Position numbers and translations under genes: made by a program
Shown: positions 22,991 through 34,238 of the stretch, piece by piece
Layout of the letters: each line of letters begins with the position of its first letter
Numbering within the stretch: position 1 is the first letter of the stretch
DNA from: Eretmocerus hayati
Lineage: Eukaryota; Arthropoda; Insecta; Hymenoptera; Aphelinidae
Direction of reading: 5' to 3'
Assembly (NCBI GenBank): GCA_029851415.1
Contig: CM056742.1
Span: 101,476,976-101,540,975 of the forward strand
Length of the DNA stretch: 64,000 nucleotides
The notes under the pieces: model-generated
What the model was told of the DNA's origin: nothing
The model's database searches: none
What the model saw: the letters and a program-made list of their open reading frames with translations, nothing else

Positions 22991-23465
22991 ATTCAGAATT
23001 TTGGAGTCAAAGAATAATTTGCAAGGAATTGAAAGCAAGGGACGTTAGGAGTTATATGGACCAAAGTGAACGCTCTATTGGAGGTGATGCTGAAACTTTT
23101 TGGAAATTTACCAATACGAAGTCACTATCTGGTATCCCTGAGGATTCATTTTTCAATGGCAACAACTTAGATTATTTGGAATGTGTTGTAAACCTCTCTG
23201 CAGAGTTTTTCTCTAGTTTCTACCAAGATGTCCTACCTCCGAAAGGTTTCGGAGAAAACATACTATCAGATGGAGCTTCAACATCATTTGGATCGGATGT
23301 TACACCTGATGATGTTTGGAGTGCTATGCTCACTTTGGATTAGAAGATTGGGGTGGGTCATCATGGTATACATCCTCTGTTTCTGTGGAATTATCATGTG
23401 CAACTCTTAATGCCTTTATTCATGATCTAAAAATTCTCTTTGGACAATGGAGACTTCCCGGGTCA
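22991..23465 (+). pseudogene. LINE ORF2 up to the first RT block, truncated
   Basis: The frame reads SEFWSQRIICKELKAR, then DAETFWKFTNTKSLSGIP, LSAEFFSSFYQDVLP and DDVWSAMLTLD, then shifts to reach VGHHGIHPLFLW and FSLDNGDFPG. This is the usual LINE order leading into RT block 1 (GPDGIP and SL..G.FP). Homology stops at about 23462, where the 26-bp array starts. The catalytic FADD region is absent from the window. Confidence 0.75.
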
Positions 23466-23586
23466 GTAGAAACACTCTATATCACGAGCACTGTATTGAG
23501 TTCTGTATCACGAGTACCATTTTGAGATCTGGATCAAAAGTACCAAATTGAGTTCTAGATCACGAGTACCACATTGAGGTCTATTG
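23466..23586 (+). repeat. 26-bp array (GGATCACGAGTACCACATTG), first block
   Basis: About four to five diverged copies of TCTGGATCACGAGTACCACA-TTGAG, the same unit as the arrays at 37668-38010 and 61275-61966. It separates the broken LINE from the LTR-like repeat. Confidence 0.8.
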
Positions 23587-23764
23587 TGACAACCATAGCC
23601 CCGAAATTTCGATATTCATTTTCAGAAAGTTTACAAGTAACTTTGTACCAGTTTCTATGGAGTAATATTGAATATGCACGCCTACAAGCCGATGATATCA
23701 CTCACTGATTTTCCCAGTCGAGCTGAGCTTAGCGAGCTCATTTGACTTATATATAGGAGATATA

Positions 23765-24541
23765 CAGTACCGTGCAAAAATTCCTGAACGGGGGTTTGAA
23801 ATCCTCTCTTGCAAAAACGTCGATTACTCGAGCCCAGATCAACGTAGAGGAATTTTGACAAAGGCATCTTAAAGATGAGAAAAAATGCTAACTTTTTATG
23901 GTTTGCGATTTTTCTCTGAGCCCTTTTTGGTACCTCGAATAGCTGATGTAATTTCAAGGATTTCGAGAAGAAACCCGTTTTTACTCTATCGGCTGTAATT
24001 TGGACGCGGATAAAGATAGAACAACTTTGCAAAAAGCATCTTAAAGAGCGAAAAAAATGCCATTTGCCATGATTTTTCGATTATTTTTTACGTCGTGTGA
24101 ATAAGAGTGTGAGAGCTCTTAAAGTAGCCAGATTCTCGGATTTTCAATGGAATACGTGTAAAAATGGCGAAAAACTACGGTTTTGGCTACTTTGAGAGCT
24201 CTCACACTCTTATTGAAAAAAATAATCGAAAAATCATTGCAAATGGCATTTTTTCCGCTCTTCAAGATGCTTTTTGCAAACTTGTTCTATCTTTATCCGC
24301 GTCCAAATTACAGCCGATAGAGTAAAAACGGTTTTTTCCTCGAAATCCTTGAAATTACATCAGCTATTTGAGGTACCAAAAAGGGCTGAGAGGAAAATCG
24401 CAAACCATAAAAAGTTAGCATTTTTCCTCATCTTCGAGATGCTTTTTCCAAAATTCCTCTACGTTGATCTGGGCTCGAGTAATCGACGTTTTTGCGAGAG
24501 AGGATTCCAAACCCCCGTTTAGGAAATTTTGCACGGTACTG
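23765..24541. mobile_element. 777-bp palindromic mariner-like MITE
   Basis: CAGTACCGTGCAAAAATTCC at the left and the complementary GGAAATTTTGCACGGTACTG at the right, with TA on both sides (23763-23764 and 24542-24543). Arms of about 360 bp mirror each other around a loop near 24,150. The homologous site in copy 2 of the LTR-like repeat (near 35,180) lacks it. The ends and TA duplication fit Tc1/mariner. Confidence 0.9.
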
Positions 24542-25181
24542 TATATATATGTAAAAGAAGACATGTATATATGTATACGTTTTTACATAGGAAATTCTAT
24601 GAAATTCTATTCAAAACTTCGTCAATTTCATCCAATTGATTCCAAAAGTTCTTTTTGCTATCTAGTTCTATGATTCAGTAACTCTCTAATACCTGTGGTA
24701 TGACTCTAAAATTCAATGAATTATTTACAGTATTTAATCTTACAAGGTTCAAGCTTTTGTAAAATCGCATGTAGAATGGATTTCTTCAAATTCACTCATA
24801 GCTCTAATACGAATGAAGTTAGAATGTAGTTATTACGACTCATTTTGATGAAATAGAGTATCTTCATCAACGATTCCAATAGTATTGTCTAAAAAATCAT
24901 TTTATTGTAAAATACTGTAAAAAAACCTAATATATCGTCAATTCAAGCTGATATATCGACCATATGTGTCACCATTGACGAATATTACAGAAAACTCAAA
25001 AGATCTGTGGCTTTCCAAAGTGAATTTACCAGTGCATCAATGTCTTCGATCGGTTCCTAGAAAGTTCTATATAATTATCTAAAAATCATCTATTACTTAT
25101 TACACTCAACCGAGATTTTTATTTGGAATAGTATTTGTTGGAATCGATGCAGTTCTGATAGCTTGTAAATATGTATATAGT

Positions 25182-25336
25182 ACACTGTGAAAAAATTTTT
25201 CGAAAAACTTCAACCAGTTTTGTTGAAAATTCAACTAGTTCCTCCAACCATTTGGTTGAATTTTCTATTCAACCATCTGGTTGAATTATTGATTCAACCA
25301 GTTGGTTGAAGTTTTTCGAAAATTTTTTCTACAGTA
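25182..25336. mobile_element. ~155-bp foldback MITE, absent from the paired copy
   Basis: ACTGTGAAAAAATTTTTCG at the left mirrors CGAAAATTTTTTCTACAGT at the right, with inner CAACCA/TGGTTG repeats. At the homologous site near 36,360 the sequence runs GTATATAGTG straight into TGATTAACAGG, an empty site. Confidence 0.8.
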
Positions 25337-25587
25337 GATGATCAACAGGACTTCCCAGTTTCAATGAATAATTACGGTGCGTATGAATGAATCATCTTCA
25401 AAATGTTCTGGAACTCAAAGGAACGAGTGTGAATAGAGCCCCACATCGGGTGCTCGAGGATTCTGCCTTTCAGTCGAAGTCACCTACAAAGCGAATAAAT
25501 CGAAGTCCTCAGGGTTTCATATATAATCTTACGATTGTAATGGAATTTTGAATAAAATCGATTATATATCTCCCTATATTATATAGT

Positions 25588-26012
25588 CATAAGGAAAAAA
25601 ACTGTGTGATTCCATTGACTGCCACCGAATGCCAATGAGGGCCGATGAGTGCCACCGACCTCCACAGAATTCCACCAGTGCCACCGAATGCCACTGACTG
25701 CCATCAAGGGCCATGACTGCCACCGACTGCCACCGAGTGCCATCTGAAATTCCACTGACTGCCAATATTCCTCCACCGAACTCCACCGCTATTCCACCGT
25801 TCCTCCACCTCATCAATTACGATATTAGACCTACAGTTTTACGATATTTTGACAAAGTGGCATGTTCCTCCACTTTTCCTTCACCGAATGCCACCGAATC
25901 CCACCGACTTCCACTGATCTGCCAACGTTCCGCCACTGATGGCCACCGTATTTTAATGACAGCCACCGAGGTCCACCGGCTGCCATTTTTTTCTGTGGCT
26001 CCACCAGAAATA
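25588..26012 (+). repeat. Short-period array of TGCCACCGA words
   Basis: The word (A/C)TGCCACCGA and variants such as TTCCACCG recur dozens of times with irregular spacing (about 9-25 bp), split in the middle by unrelated DNA at about 25,810-25,880. Open frames across it on both strands are repeat artefacts. Confidence 0.75.
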
Positions 26013-26282
26013 GAGAAGTCCAAAATATATCATATTTTCAATTCTTGGTGATCGTCTTCACTATGTCATATGAACCGAAGTCATTTCATCACAATGTGAT
26101 ATTGTTCCCATGGGAAAGATTTTATTCATCTCAATATGCCATTGTCTCGGAATCATTAAATCTATCACGAGAATGATACTGGACTAGAGGGAGATAATTC
26201 GCCACCTATACATTTCTTTTTCCATTTTTTCCGGAGGAATGCAGGAGATCTTCTCCAATCCTCCAAATTTTCAATTTGAAAT

Positions 26283-26735
26283 TTACCATTTTTCGACATA
26301 GATATGAGACGACTTCAATTTCTTACAACCAATTTTGAAGTTATGAGAAGAATTCTGTTTCTGATTAGGGTTTGATTTCTCGTTTGAATTTTTTTTCTTC
26401 AAATATTCTCGACCAGTATTATTCCATGATTTCTTTTTGGAAATACCTATCATAACATCAAAATGACCAGAATCTTCGGGGCCAGAGAATGATAAATGGA
26501 CAGTTTCGTAATCTACATTAACATCAAAATTGATTAATGTTTCAGAATTCTTCAGGTGTACTTTCACATTCAGGTTGTATATTCCACTGGAAGCTTTCAT
26601 CTCAACTTCATTACCATAATATATATCCCGGGACATGTGCTCACAATACTGTGTAGAATTCCGTATGTTTCTATAATGCTCATTGCCAACAATGAACTGA
26701 CGATAAATCCCCCAATTTGAAGATATATATTTCAC
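26283..26735 (-). pseudogene. OTU-like cysteine protease fragment
   Basis: A 150-codon minus-strand frame without an ATG contains FIVGNEHYRNIR, YCEHMSRDIYYGNEVEMKAS, NLNVKVHL and, later, SGHFDVMIG. This resembles the second half of OTU domains: a Y..M....YG.E.E..A segment, a hydrophobic strand, then the catalytic-His strand. The N-terminal DxxC nucleophile region is not visible, so the domain is incomplete. OTU domains occur in host deubiquitinases and in some transposons; in this context a transposon origin is more likely. The C-terminal 50 residues are Lys/Asn/Ser-rich. Identification is by pattern only. Confidence 0.35.
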
Positions 26736-27689
26736 AATGTTCAGACGTATTGATCGATGGAATTCTTAATTACCATGCAATAGATACGAAAAACAACAAA
26801 ATAAGCAATTCCCGTTGCCTAACGTATATATGACTTGATCATTCATTTTTGTTGAAAATGCGAATCACAAGTACGATAAAAACATAGAATTTTAACGAGA
26901 TCGATCAAAACTTGAATAATTTAGATAAGATTGAAATGATATTCACGAAGAACATTATTCTCGGTGTCAAATTTATATCTTTCACTTATGAATTTGATGA
27001 AACATCACCTGTGATCCTGCTGTTCTCTAATTTTCCAGTAGACCGAGGACTTTTGAGGTCAATGATATATGAAGCTCTTGGAGATGTAATTGGTAGCTCA
27101 TTGCAGTAGTGATCACTGTTACTGGTGACAATGTGAATAATGATCAATTTTTCATACATTCTCCCTTTCGTGCTAGAGATAGTAGGGATGGGAATAATGT
27201 GCGCCTGGGAAAAACTCTTCAAGCTGGATGGTTGGAATAAAAATCAGGGTACCCTCTCGCAACGATACGAATACCTTTTAGTATTTTAGTATTGATGGGA
27301 ATAATGTCTAGGGGGGGGGGGGTGGTAGAAAATGTTCAAGGTCAATCGTTTGGATGAGTGTCAGATTGAACTTTCACAAAGTAAATACATGTCAATTTTA
27401 TACTTTTTTTAACGTGTACGAACCGTAGTAGGGGAAGTAATAATTTTCCCAGGGGTGACATTCGATTACGACATTCGATTCGATCATTTGACAAACTAAA
27501 TAGTCGGATTGATCATTGCCAATTGCAAACATTTCAACGGATCAGCAATAGATCTAGTATCTGTGATGCCTGAGAAATTTCCAGAAGAAAATTGCGAGCT
27601 CAAAATCCCCTCTGAAATGATACCTGTATAATTCCTACTGTCAAAATATTCTGAGTTCAATTTTTTAGATATCACAAAGCTATTGCCGA
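26736..27689. other. AT-rich unassigned DNA
   Basis: No domain or array is recognised. A G-run at about 27311-27321 and short open frames near 26912-27220 are present without recognisable similarity. Confidence 0.4.
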
Positions 27690-29760
27690 TTAAGAAATTA
27701 TAGACTCATCTCCAATAAGTTCAGTTTTCGTGATATCAGCAATTAAAATTATGATTTGATTAAACTTAATTTCGGCTCGCATTGAGAAAAGTTCGCCGTT
27801 CTTCTGTCTTTCAATCTTGAAATGTACAGATTGAATATTCTAATGTACGATCATTCGGAATAGCTTCCTAAAATGATGGAGATGATACTGATTGATTGCG
27901 AGAATAACTCGATCAACAATCTACCATTATTCCAGAGATAATAGTCCAAAATAATTCAGACTCGATCAAGAAGAGTGCGTTCCGGCTCTTTTTCAATCTC
28001 AAAAATCACAGACTAATTTTTTTAATGTGATATCACGTGAAATGAGTTCCTACGATGAGAGACATTATTATTGTCACAAGGATGATGGGACAAGATATAT
28101 TGGATTCGGATAAAAAAGGCTTGTCATTCGCTTGTCCTGCATTCTCAAAATTACAAGGATGATCCCTCTTATTAGTATCGATTGAGATAGTTCACTGAGA
28201 CAATGGAAGTAATGAACAATCATGCGGGAAACGATTCGAATGAGAATCTCTGATTGTACGGGAAATGATGGAGCAGAATATTTTGGACTCGATCGCGGAA
28301 AAAGCATTCTTCGCATCTATTCGAATTTCAAGGTTCACAAATTAATAAGTTCAATAGGAATAGCTCCCAACGGCTTTGGAGATCAATGAGATTCATTCCC
28401 AATGTGATTGGATTCACTAATTTTGGTCAAAGCAAAAAATATTTACCAAAATATCTTCCACCCGATATTAAGAAGTGCATCCTCGCCTCTTTTTCAATAT
28501 AAAAGTTCAAAAACTAATTTCTTTGTTGTAAAATTCCATCTCATACGTTTCGAGTAGTGACGAGATGATGTGAATTGATTGGATTGGAATGATTGGATTG
28601 AAAATCTCTAACTGGAGCTGATACAATTGCATACACTTGCTCAGAATCCAATCGAAGATATTGCTTTTTTCAAATCTCTTCCATTCTTGAAATTCAAAGA
28701 TTAATTGTTCTCATGTGGGATAAAAAGGTATAAATTTCGAGGGTTAGAGAGATTATCTGGATTGATGTTCAAAATGATTAGATGGAAAACCTTTGATAGG
28801 ACCAAAGGTAATGGGGCACAACCTTTCAGACATATATTAATAGGAGTGCGTTCTTCGACTCTCTTTCAATCGTATGAGTCGAAGATAATTTTTTTGATTG
28901 TAAAATCAATCGAATTCCATTCCTGGGCCGATGAACATGATATGAATTGATTACGGAAATGATTTGATTATAAATCATCATTGCCGCAAAGATAATGGTC
29001 CGAAATCTTTATGACTCTACCAGATACAAATGTGTTCGTTGCATCTGTCTCCATCTCATAATCCATAGAATAATCTATTGATAGTAAATCTACAGGAATA
29101 TCTTCCCAGAGTTATGACTAAGTAGATTGAAACCAAGAATAATCGGATTGCGAATATTCGATAAAAGAGAAAAGAATATCACAAAATATGTTAGACTAGA
29201 ATCAGAAAAGGCGCGTCCTTCGCGTTTCTTCCAATATCAAACTTGACAGATTAATTATTATTATGTAGATTCAGTTGGTACAGCTTGTGAGGTTTATAGA
29301 TAAAATTTCGATTGATCCCCGTAATGATTGGCTTAGAAATCCTCTATTCGTGATAAGATTATGAACCAAAATATATCCGACTAGGGTTAAGAAACGTGCC
29401 TCGTTCTCCTTGCATTCTAAAAACTAGAACATTGATCCTTATAATGATAAATCGATAGGTATAACTCCATGGGATTACTGAGATAGTATATTTTGGTCTA
29501 AAAAAAGATCCGATCGGAATATTCGATTGACCGAAACATAATAGTGCATAATATCACGTACTAGATAATAGAAGTTCGTTTATCGATTCTCTTCTAATCT
29601 GAAAATAGGAAGATTGATACTTTAAAAGGAAAACCACCTCAAAAGTTGAAGCTCTCTGAAGTCATGAGATTTATGTGGATTGATCATCAAACTGATCGGA
29701 CCAATCATCTTCGATTGCACTAAAAATAATGGGCCAAAATATCTCAGACTTGTCGAGTTA
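27690..29760 (+). repeat. Degenerate ~180-bp satellite, about eleven units
   Basis: A block like ACTCGATCAAGAAAAGTGCG, then a pyrimidine-rich CTTTTTCAATCT, then CACAGATTAATTTTTTT recurs near 27785, 27958, 28110, 28285, 28460, 28640, 28830, 29010, 29195, 29375 and 29560, at 150-190 bp spacing. Between blocks each unit has a GGAATAGCTCC segment and a TGATTGGATTGAAAATC segment. Units are strongly diverged, so it is an old array. Confidence 0.75.
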
Positions 29761-31149
29761 GAGGTAAGGTGAGTGTATCAAATATGAACTCCTTTGAGCC
29801 TTTTTGTCGATAGATTGAGTCTATCCCCAAATTTCCAGATGTACTCGTTCACATTCGTAAGTTGGTTCGGAGACATTTAAAATGACATAATGTATGTTCT
29901 ATTTTGAAAAACGATACCCAAAATATCCAGATTCGCCAAAATTCAATTTTTAATCGCCCGAAAACGTGTCTGAGAAAATCAGAGATTTTCAATCAAATAA
30001 TTGAGCATATCAATTCATATCAACTGCAATTTCCTAGAAGGCACAATTGATTTTACATTGGGATAATTAATCTGTGAAATTCGAAATTGAAAGATAGGCG
30101 AAGAAGGTGCTCTAATTGATGTGAGGCTGAAATATTTTAGATGTGGAAAGAAAATTAAATCGATTTTATATTGAAATAATTGATAAGCAAACTTGGAGAT
30201 TGTAAGATATGGGTAGAACGAGCTCCTCAGCATTTAATAGTGATTCGCGTGTAAAGTACAACTAAGAAAAAAGATCGTTGATTTGAGATGACGGTACAAT
30301 CAGTAATGAGCTTAGCGATATTGAATGTTAATTGGGGTAGTGTGAATGGAGAGGTGAATTTTTTGAGGTTGAGGGGGTGGATGAAGGATAATTTTCATAT
30401 TTATTATATTGAAGGATATAAGTTTTCAAGACTTACCTCTCCTCGATTGGTTTTCAATAGAACATCAACATCTATTAAATGTTTCAATATATCATCGAAT
30501 AGTCCGGGGGTATTGATAAAGAAATAGTAAATATTGTAGATGTGGTGATTCCTTGAAGAATGAGATTGAGGATGATATAAAATGAACCTAAAATGAATGT
30601 TTATAAACAATAAGTATTCAATATTCCTATGAAGATCTCAAATAACCGTAATAAATCCATGAACTCACCTGAGAAAGTAGAGGTTTTAACGTTCAAGTAA
30701 AGTTTCCAACAAAATAATATACACTAAATTTTATTCATTGAAAATGAACGCGATATCTTTGATGCAGGGAACAACGAACTATTGACGTAAACAATCAGCA
30801 GAAGTAATGTTTTGTTGACAACCAACTTCATGTCAATAGTGGAAAATCGATAGCATAAGGAATCAATTGTATTGCTTCTGCTATCGATTTAAATATGATC
30901 GAATGATAAATAAGTTACAATTTATTGAGAAGTTATGTAAGTTATTGAGGAGAATATATTTATAAGTTTGTGACAGATGAAAATTGAATTTTATAGGAAA
31001 ATATTTTCAAGTGTTGGGGGTTGGCGAGCGAAGCGAGCAGGAGGGAACCCCCCTAGTATATATATATTCTTTTTGTGTGCTCATAGCTGTGGGTAATCCG
31101 AAATGCCCTAAGTGCATGATGGACCCCACAGTGTGACTATATAGTTGGC
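29761..31149. other. AT-rich DNA with a diverged ~125-bp duplication
   Basis: Near 30049 and 30168 related segments occur (TGATTTTACATTGGGATAAT and CGATTTTATATTGAAATAAT). A hairpin at about 30848-30893 (AAATCGATAGCA mirrored by TGCTATCGATTT) follows. At 31020-31062 there is GGCGAGCGAAGCGAGCAGGA followed by GGGAACCCCCC. No gene is recognised; an 80-codon frame at 30288-30527 has no recognisable domain. Confidence 0.45.
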
Positions 31150-31219
31150 ATGATCAAATGATTGGATATTGCAGGGCCCTGTGTTTTGATATTATTCTCC
31201 TCCATGCACTGAATGAGAA

Positions 31220-31298
31220 GTGCGGCCGCCGGGGAACGAACCGGCGACCTCTTGATGTAGAGACTGACACGCTGTTGACTGAGCTAGTCCGGCCGCAC
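31220..31298 (-). tRNA. tRNA-like sequence (SINE head or tRNA pseudogene)
   Basis: A 9-bp end stem (GTGCGGCCG with CGGCCGCAC) closes a 79-nt unit. On the minus strand it has an A-box-like TAGCTCAGTCAACAGCG and a B-box-like GGTTCGTTCCCC within a GCCGG/CCGGC arm. The middle resembles a CTCT/AGAG anticodon stem but has no normal seven-base loop. It looks like the Pol III promoter head of a SINE rather than a working tRNA. Confidence 0.45.
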
Positions 31299-31607
31299 CA
31301 AGCAACGGTCCTTATAGGTGATACACCTGAAGTGCGGGCGCCTGTGTAGCTTGCGACCGTAATACAACCCCTGGGCAGAGTCGGCGATGTCCTCATCGTC
31401 TGAACTTCATGTCATTGACTCGTAATAGTCGTCTATGTAAATGCTGAGTCCATCTTCTAGGCACAGCAGGTCTACGCGTGGATAGCGCCACCTAATTATC
31501 ATCGTTGATTATCCTCAGAGTATGCAGTCCACTTGTGAGCGGGGTTCGTTCCGCTTTCTGACACCAGTTATTATGATTTCATTCTTCTTCATGCACTGAA
31601 TAAAAAG

Positions 31608-31686
31608 GGCAGCCGCCGGGGAACGAAATGGCGACCTCTTGATCAAGGGACTGACACGCTATTGACTGAGCTAGTTCGGCCGCACC
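31608..31686 (-). tRNA. Second tRNA-like sequence, decayed
   Basis: Homologous to 31220-31298, with mutations in the end stem (GGCAGCCG versus CGGCCGC) and in the B-box (CGAAATGG), so the fold is weaker. It supports a repeat family rather than a functional tRNA gene. Confidence 0.4.
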
Positions 31687-31760
31687 AAGCAACGGTCCTT
31701 ATATTTGATACACTCAAAGTGCGGATGCCTGTGTAGCTTGAGCCCGTAACACCTGATCCC

Positions 31761-32322
31761 CTATAATTGTTATCGGCAAGACCCACCGAAATGAAAGTTA
31801 CGTGTAAAGCGGGTCAAGAAGGTGCCCTGATCCACTGGATGGCTGTGCTTTACCGTGATAACCAACCTATAGGATTCTCTTGGAATTAATGGATGCCGTG
31901 TTCCATTCATTAGTATGAGAGGAAACTATAAAAATACAGAGATCGTACTATTGATTCCCACGGAGGTGCCCTGATCCACCAAATTGGTTTGAGAATTGAT
32001 ACTCGATCACATCACTCTTAGAATTTTATCTCATCCTTTGTAGCGTTTGATTACTTCCGATCAAGTCATGAACTCTGATATCCGGCTCTCCTCCTAGATC
32101 CAGAGCCGGATAGACTGCGCATACCTCCGCCCAAATTATCCGAGGTATCGCGTCGGTCACATCTGGCGCCCAGACAGGTACTTGACGAGTATGCAGGCGC
32201 ATACAGAGATAGGAAATATTTTTTTCCACGTTTTCCACAATAGCGCGTTTTGATACGCTGTGGTCATGATACCTGAATATCAAGCAGTATTGTTTGGAGG
32301 CAACATATCCTCGCCAGTTTAA
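31761..32322. other. Unassigned DNA upstream of the gag frames
   Basis: The phrase GAAGGTGCCCTGATCCAC occurs twice, near 31829 and 31964, about 135 bp apart. A 99-codon minus-strand frame (32026-32325) has no recognisable domain. Confidence 0.4.
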
Positions 32323-32655
32323 CAATTACGAGACAAAGTTGAGAGTTTCGGTAAAGCTCAAGATGAGCAGTGGAATACTATTGAAAACCTCAACTCTTTT
32401 GTAGAAGCAATTGGAGGTCAATTCACTGTCAAAGACCGTCACATGAAAATTTCACAAATCGAGCCCCGGGCTCTGTTGGATCGTATGCATGACCTTGAAC
32501 AGAGATGCAGCGATTTAGAATATGAGCTCAAGTATGTACGTGAGCAGCAACGTATCGATCGACAGAGGCTGCCAGCCGAAACTGAATCATTCCATAAATT
32601 CAACCATCGAACAGATTCTCGTTTACGATATATGGAAGAGAATAATTATTGCTGA
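32323..32655 (+). pseudogene. Retrotransposon N-terminal coiled-coil ORF
   Basis: The open frame, without a start at its edge, reads LRDKVESFGKAQDEQWNTI, then PRALLDRMHDLEQRCSDLEY and ELKYVREQQRIDRQRL, a heptad-rich coiled coil. It ends in TGA at about 32653. It lies 1 kb upstream of the gag domain in the same orientation and may be the N-terminal part of the same Gag, separated by decay. The only ATG is at 32443. Confidence 0.45.
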
Positions 32656-33091
32656 AAGAAAAAATCATGTTTTTGTCACATCAATAGCCTGTTCGTTTGG
32701 CTTAGTGGCATGCCGATGTACATTGCCCAGATACTACGGGCACCCCTCCCCCATCATTCCGCTCTGTGAAGTCGTTCAGATCGCTCCGCGGCAATTACCT
32801 CGTTGGTCTAGGTGATAGTCTACTCGACTCCCACGCAAGAGCAGGGGTTCTGAATCACCGTCACTCCAAATTTTTAATTGCCCAATATCATTTTTTCGGG
32901 CGTGTTATCTCAAAGCGATGCAAGATCATTGCATCGCAACTCATAAAAACGAGTATGCAATAAAATGATTACAAAAATAAAAATCGTACGTAATCCGATG
33001 TATCTCATCCTCAAAAACCCTTTCTGGACGGCAACCACTTCTACGCAGTTGTAGTTCAGGGATAGTTTCAAAAATGTCATTGAGTCGTTAA
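32656..33091. other. Non-coding gap between retroelement frames
   Basis: Several stops in every frame and no recognisable motif. It may be an insertion or a decayed part of the gag region. Confidence 0.35.
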
Positions 33092-33550
33092 TTGATTGCG
33101 AGTGAGGACCAAGCCTATATATCGGCCCGTGCCACTCTAACTCGCATCGAAAAAGATGACGGTAATCTTGAAACACTAACCCCACGTAGACAAAACATGC
33201 GTATTTGGAGCCCAGCCGTCACAGAAAAGCTAAAAATTCTGGATGATGACCAATCCACATTGGATCAAAGAATCCAGATACTAAAGAAGAAGAATGAGGT
33301 CCTCTCCGCGAGATTAGAGTTGACTCTCGAGCATTCAATCAAAGTACAGAGAGAGAATGAATCTCTACGTACTCAAAATAAATCCTCACAAAGTGGAATC
33401 AGAAAATTATCCGAGAAGATCAGTCTCGTTGACGAGGTACAAGATACATTCTCCAATGCCCTTTCGGAGTTACGGTATAAACGTTGCGGAGAGATCGAAG
33501 AGGATATTGGTCGATGCCAGGAAATGATAAAAGAAATACGAAGTAATTAA
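33092..33550 (+). pseudogene. Coiled-coil ORF upstream of gag (probable Gag N-terminal part)
   Basis: A 152-codon frame starts at ATG 33092. It has a basic/polar N-terminus, then long heptads from about residue 45 (KLKILDDDQSTLDQRIQILK, KKNEVLSARLELTLEHSIKV), and continues to about residue 150. No transmembrane or catalytic motif is present. Its position just before the gag domain and its composition resemble the coiled-coil leader of some Ty3/gypsy Gag proteins. Whether it was ever one reading frame with the next ORF is not clear; several stops intervene at 33550-33700. Confidence 0.45.
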
Positions 33551-33559
33551 AGCTTGATC

Positions 33560-34238
33560 CAAAATGACTCAACAATCTTACGTGTACCCCGCTCGGGTCA
33601 TCCGAACCCATTGTGAAGAAGTTGGAACTCAAGCCACCTGTTATCAAAGGAGAAGCCACTGAGCGTCCTATGAATTCTAGAAAGAGCTCCGTCGGTACGT
33701 TGAATCCATGGAGTTAGATAACCAAGAGCTTCCTCTTGTGTTATCAAAATCGTTGGAGGGAACAGCTCTCAGCTGGTTTAACCTCCATGAAACGGAAATT
33801 GAGTCTCTACTAGACTTCGAATGTTTCTTTGTAGATTACTTCTGGAATGAGAGTACTCGAAGAAAATTCAAAATGAAATTAGAATTGAGAAAATTCAGAT
33901 TCGATGGTAAACTGACGAGAATTCAGTACGCTATGAGACTATTTAATATCGTTCTCGAGGTTGATGGGGGGCGAGACGATGCTGATATCATCAGTCAATT
34001 CAGTCATCATTTCGAACGAGAAGTAGAAGCGGCCCTCCGTTGTCAATCTGAAAAAACAAAATCTGCGTTTTTCAATATTCTGGCTGACTTCGACTACGAT
34101 GATGCATCGAACAACAGTCACCGACATAATCTGAACTCTCCTTGGTCTTCAAACAAGTTGAATGTTGAGTCCAAGGAATATCAAAAATCGGAGATAGTCC
34201 CTAAAAATAAATCTTCGGATCCGGGAAACGTGCAGTAG
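33560..34238 (+). pseudogene. Ty3/gypsy-type Gag (retrotransposon gag domain)
   Basis: The core frame, with an internal Met at 33708, reads LPLVLSKSLEGTALSWFNL, then LDFECFFVDYFW, KLELRKFRFDGKLTRIQYAM and ISQFSHHFEREVEAALR. The L..L.G.A..WF ... F...F...F pattern is the conserved retrotransposon Gag domain (PF03732 type). Upstream codons carry stops, so the N-terminus is damaged. The frame ends at TAG, 34236-34238. No pol, protease or integrase follows in the window, so this is a gag-only remnant. Confidence 0.65.

Larger units (their letters stand above)
23587..25568 (+). mobile_element. LTR-like repeat, copy 1 (with two MITE insertions)
   Basis: It starts TGACAACCATAGCCCC and is homologous in direct orientation to 35009-37187. 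Without its insertions (777 and about 155 bp) it is about 1,050 bp, as is the other copy. Near the 3' side it has a TATA-like site decayed to TGTGAATA (about 25429) and an AATAAA at 25494. TG start, TATA, polyadenylation signal and direct duplication around a gag region suggest an LTR. No clear primer-binding site follows 25568, so the call stays tentative. Confidence 0.5.
31150..31760. repeat. Two ~390-bp repeat units, each with a tRNA-like core
   Basis: The segment from TCATGCACTGAAT through the tRNA-like core to CACCAAGCAACGGTCCTTAT, TGATACAC and GTGTAGCTTG occurs twice, offset by about 389 bp (31201 and 31590). It could be a tandem duplication or two insertions of one SINE family. Confidence 0.7.

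Noticed and set aside
25574..26051. Open frames on both strands across the TGCCACCGA repeats
   Set aside because: They are translations of a short repeated word and show no start context or domain.
31220..31298. Functional tRNA gene
   Set aside because: The anticodon arm has no standard seven-base loop, and the tandem copy is decayed; a SINE head or pseudogene is more likely.
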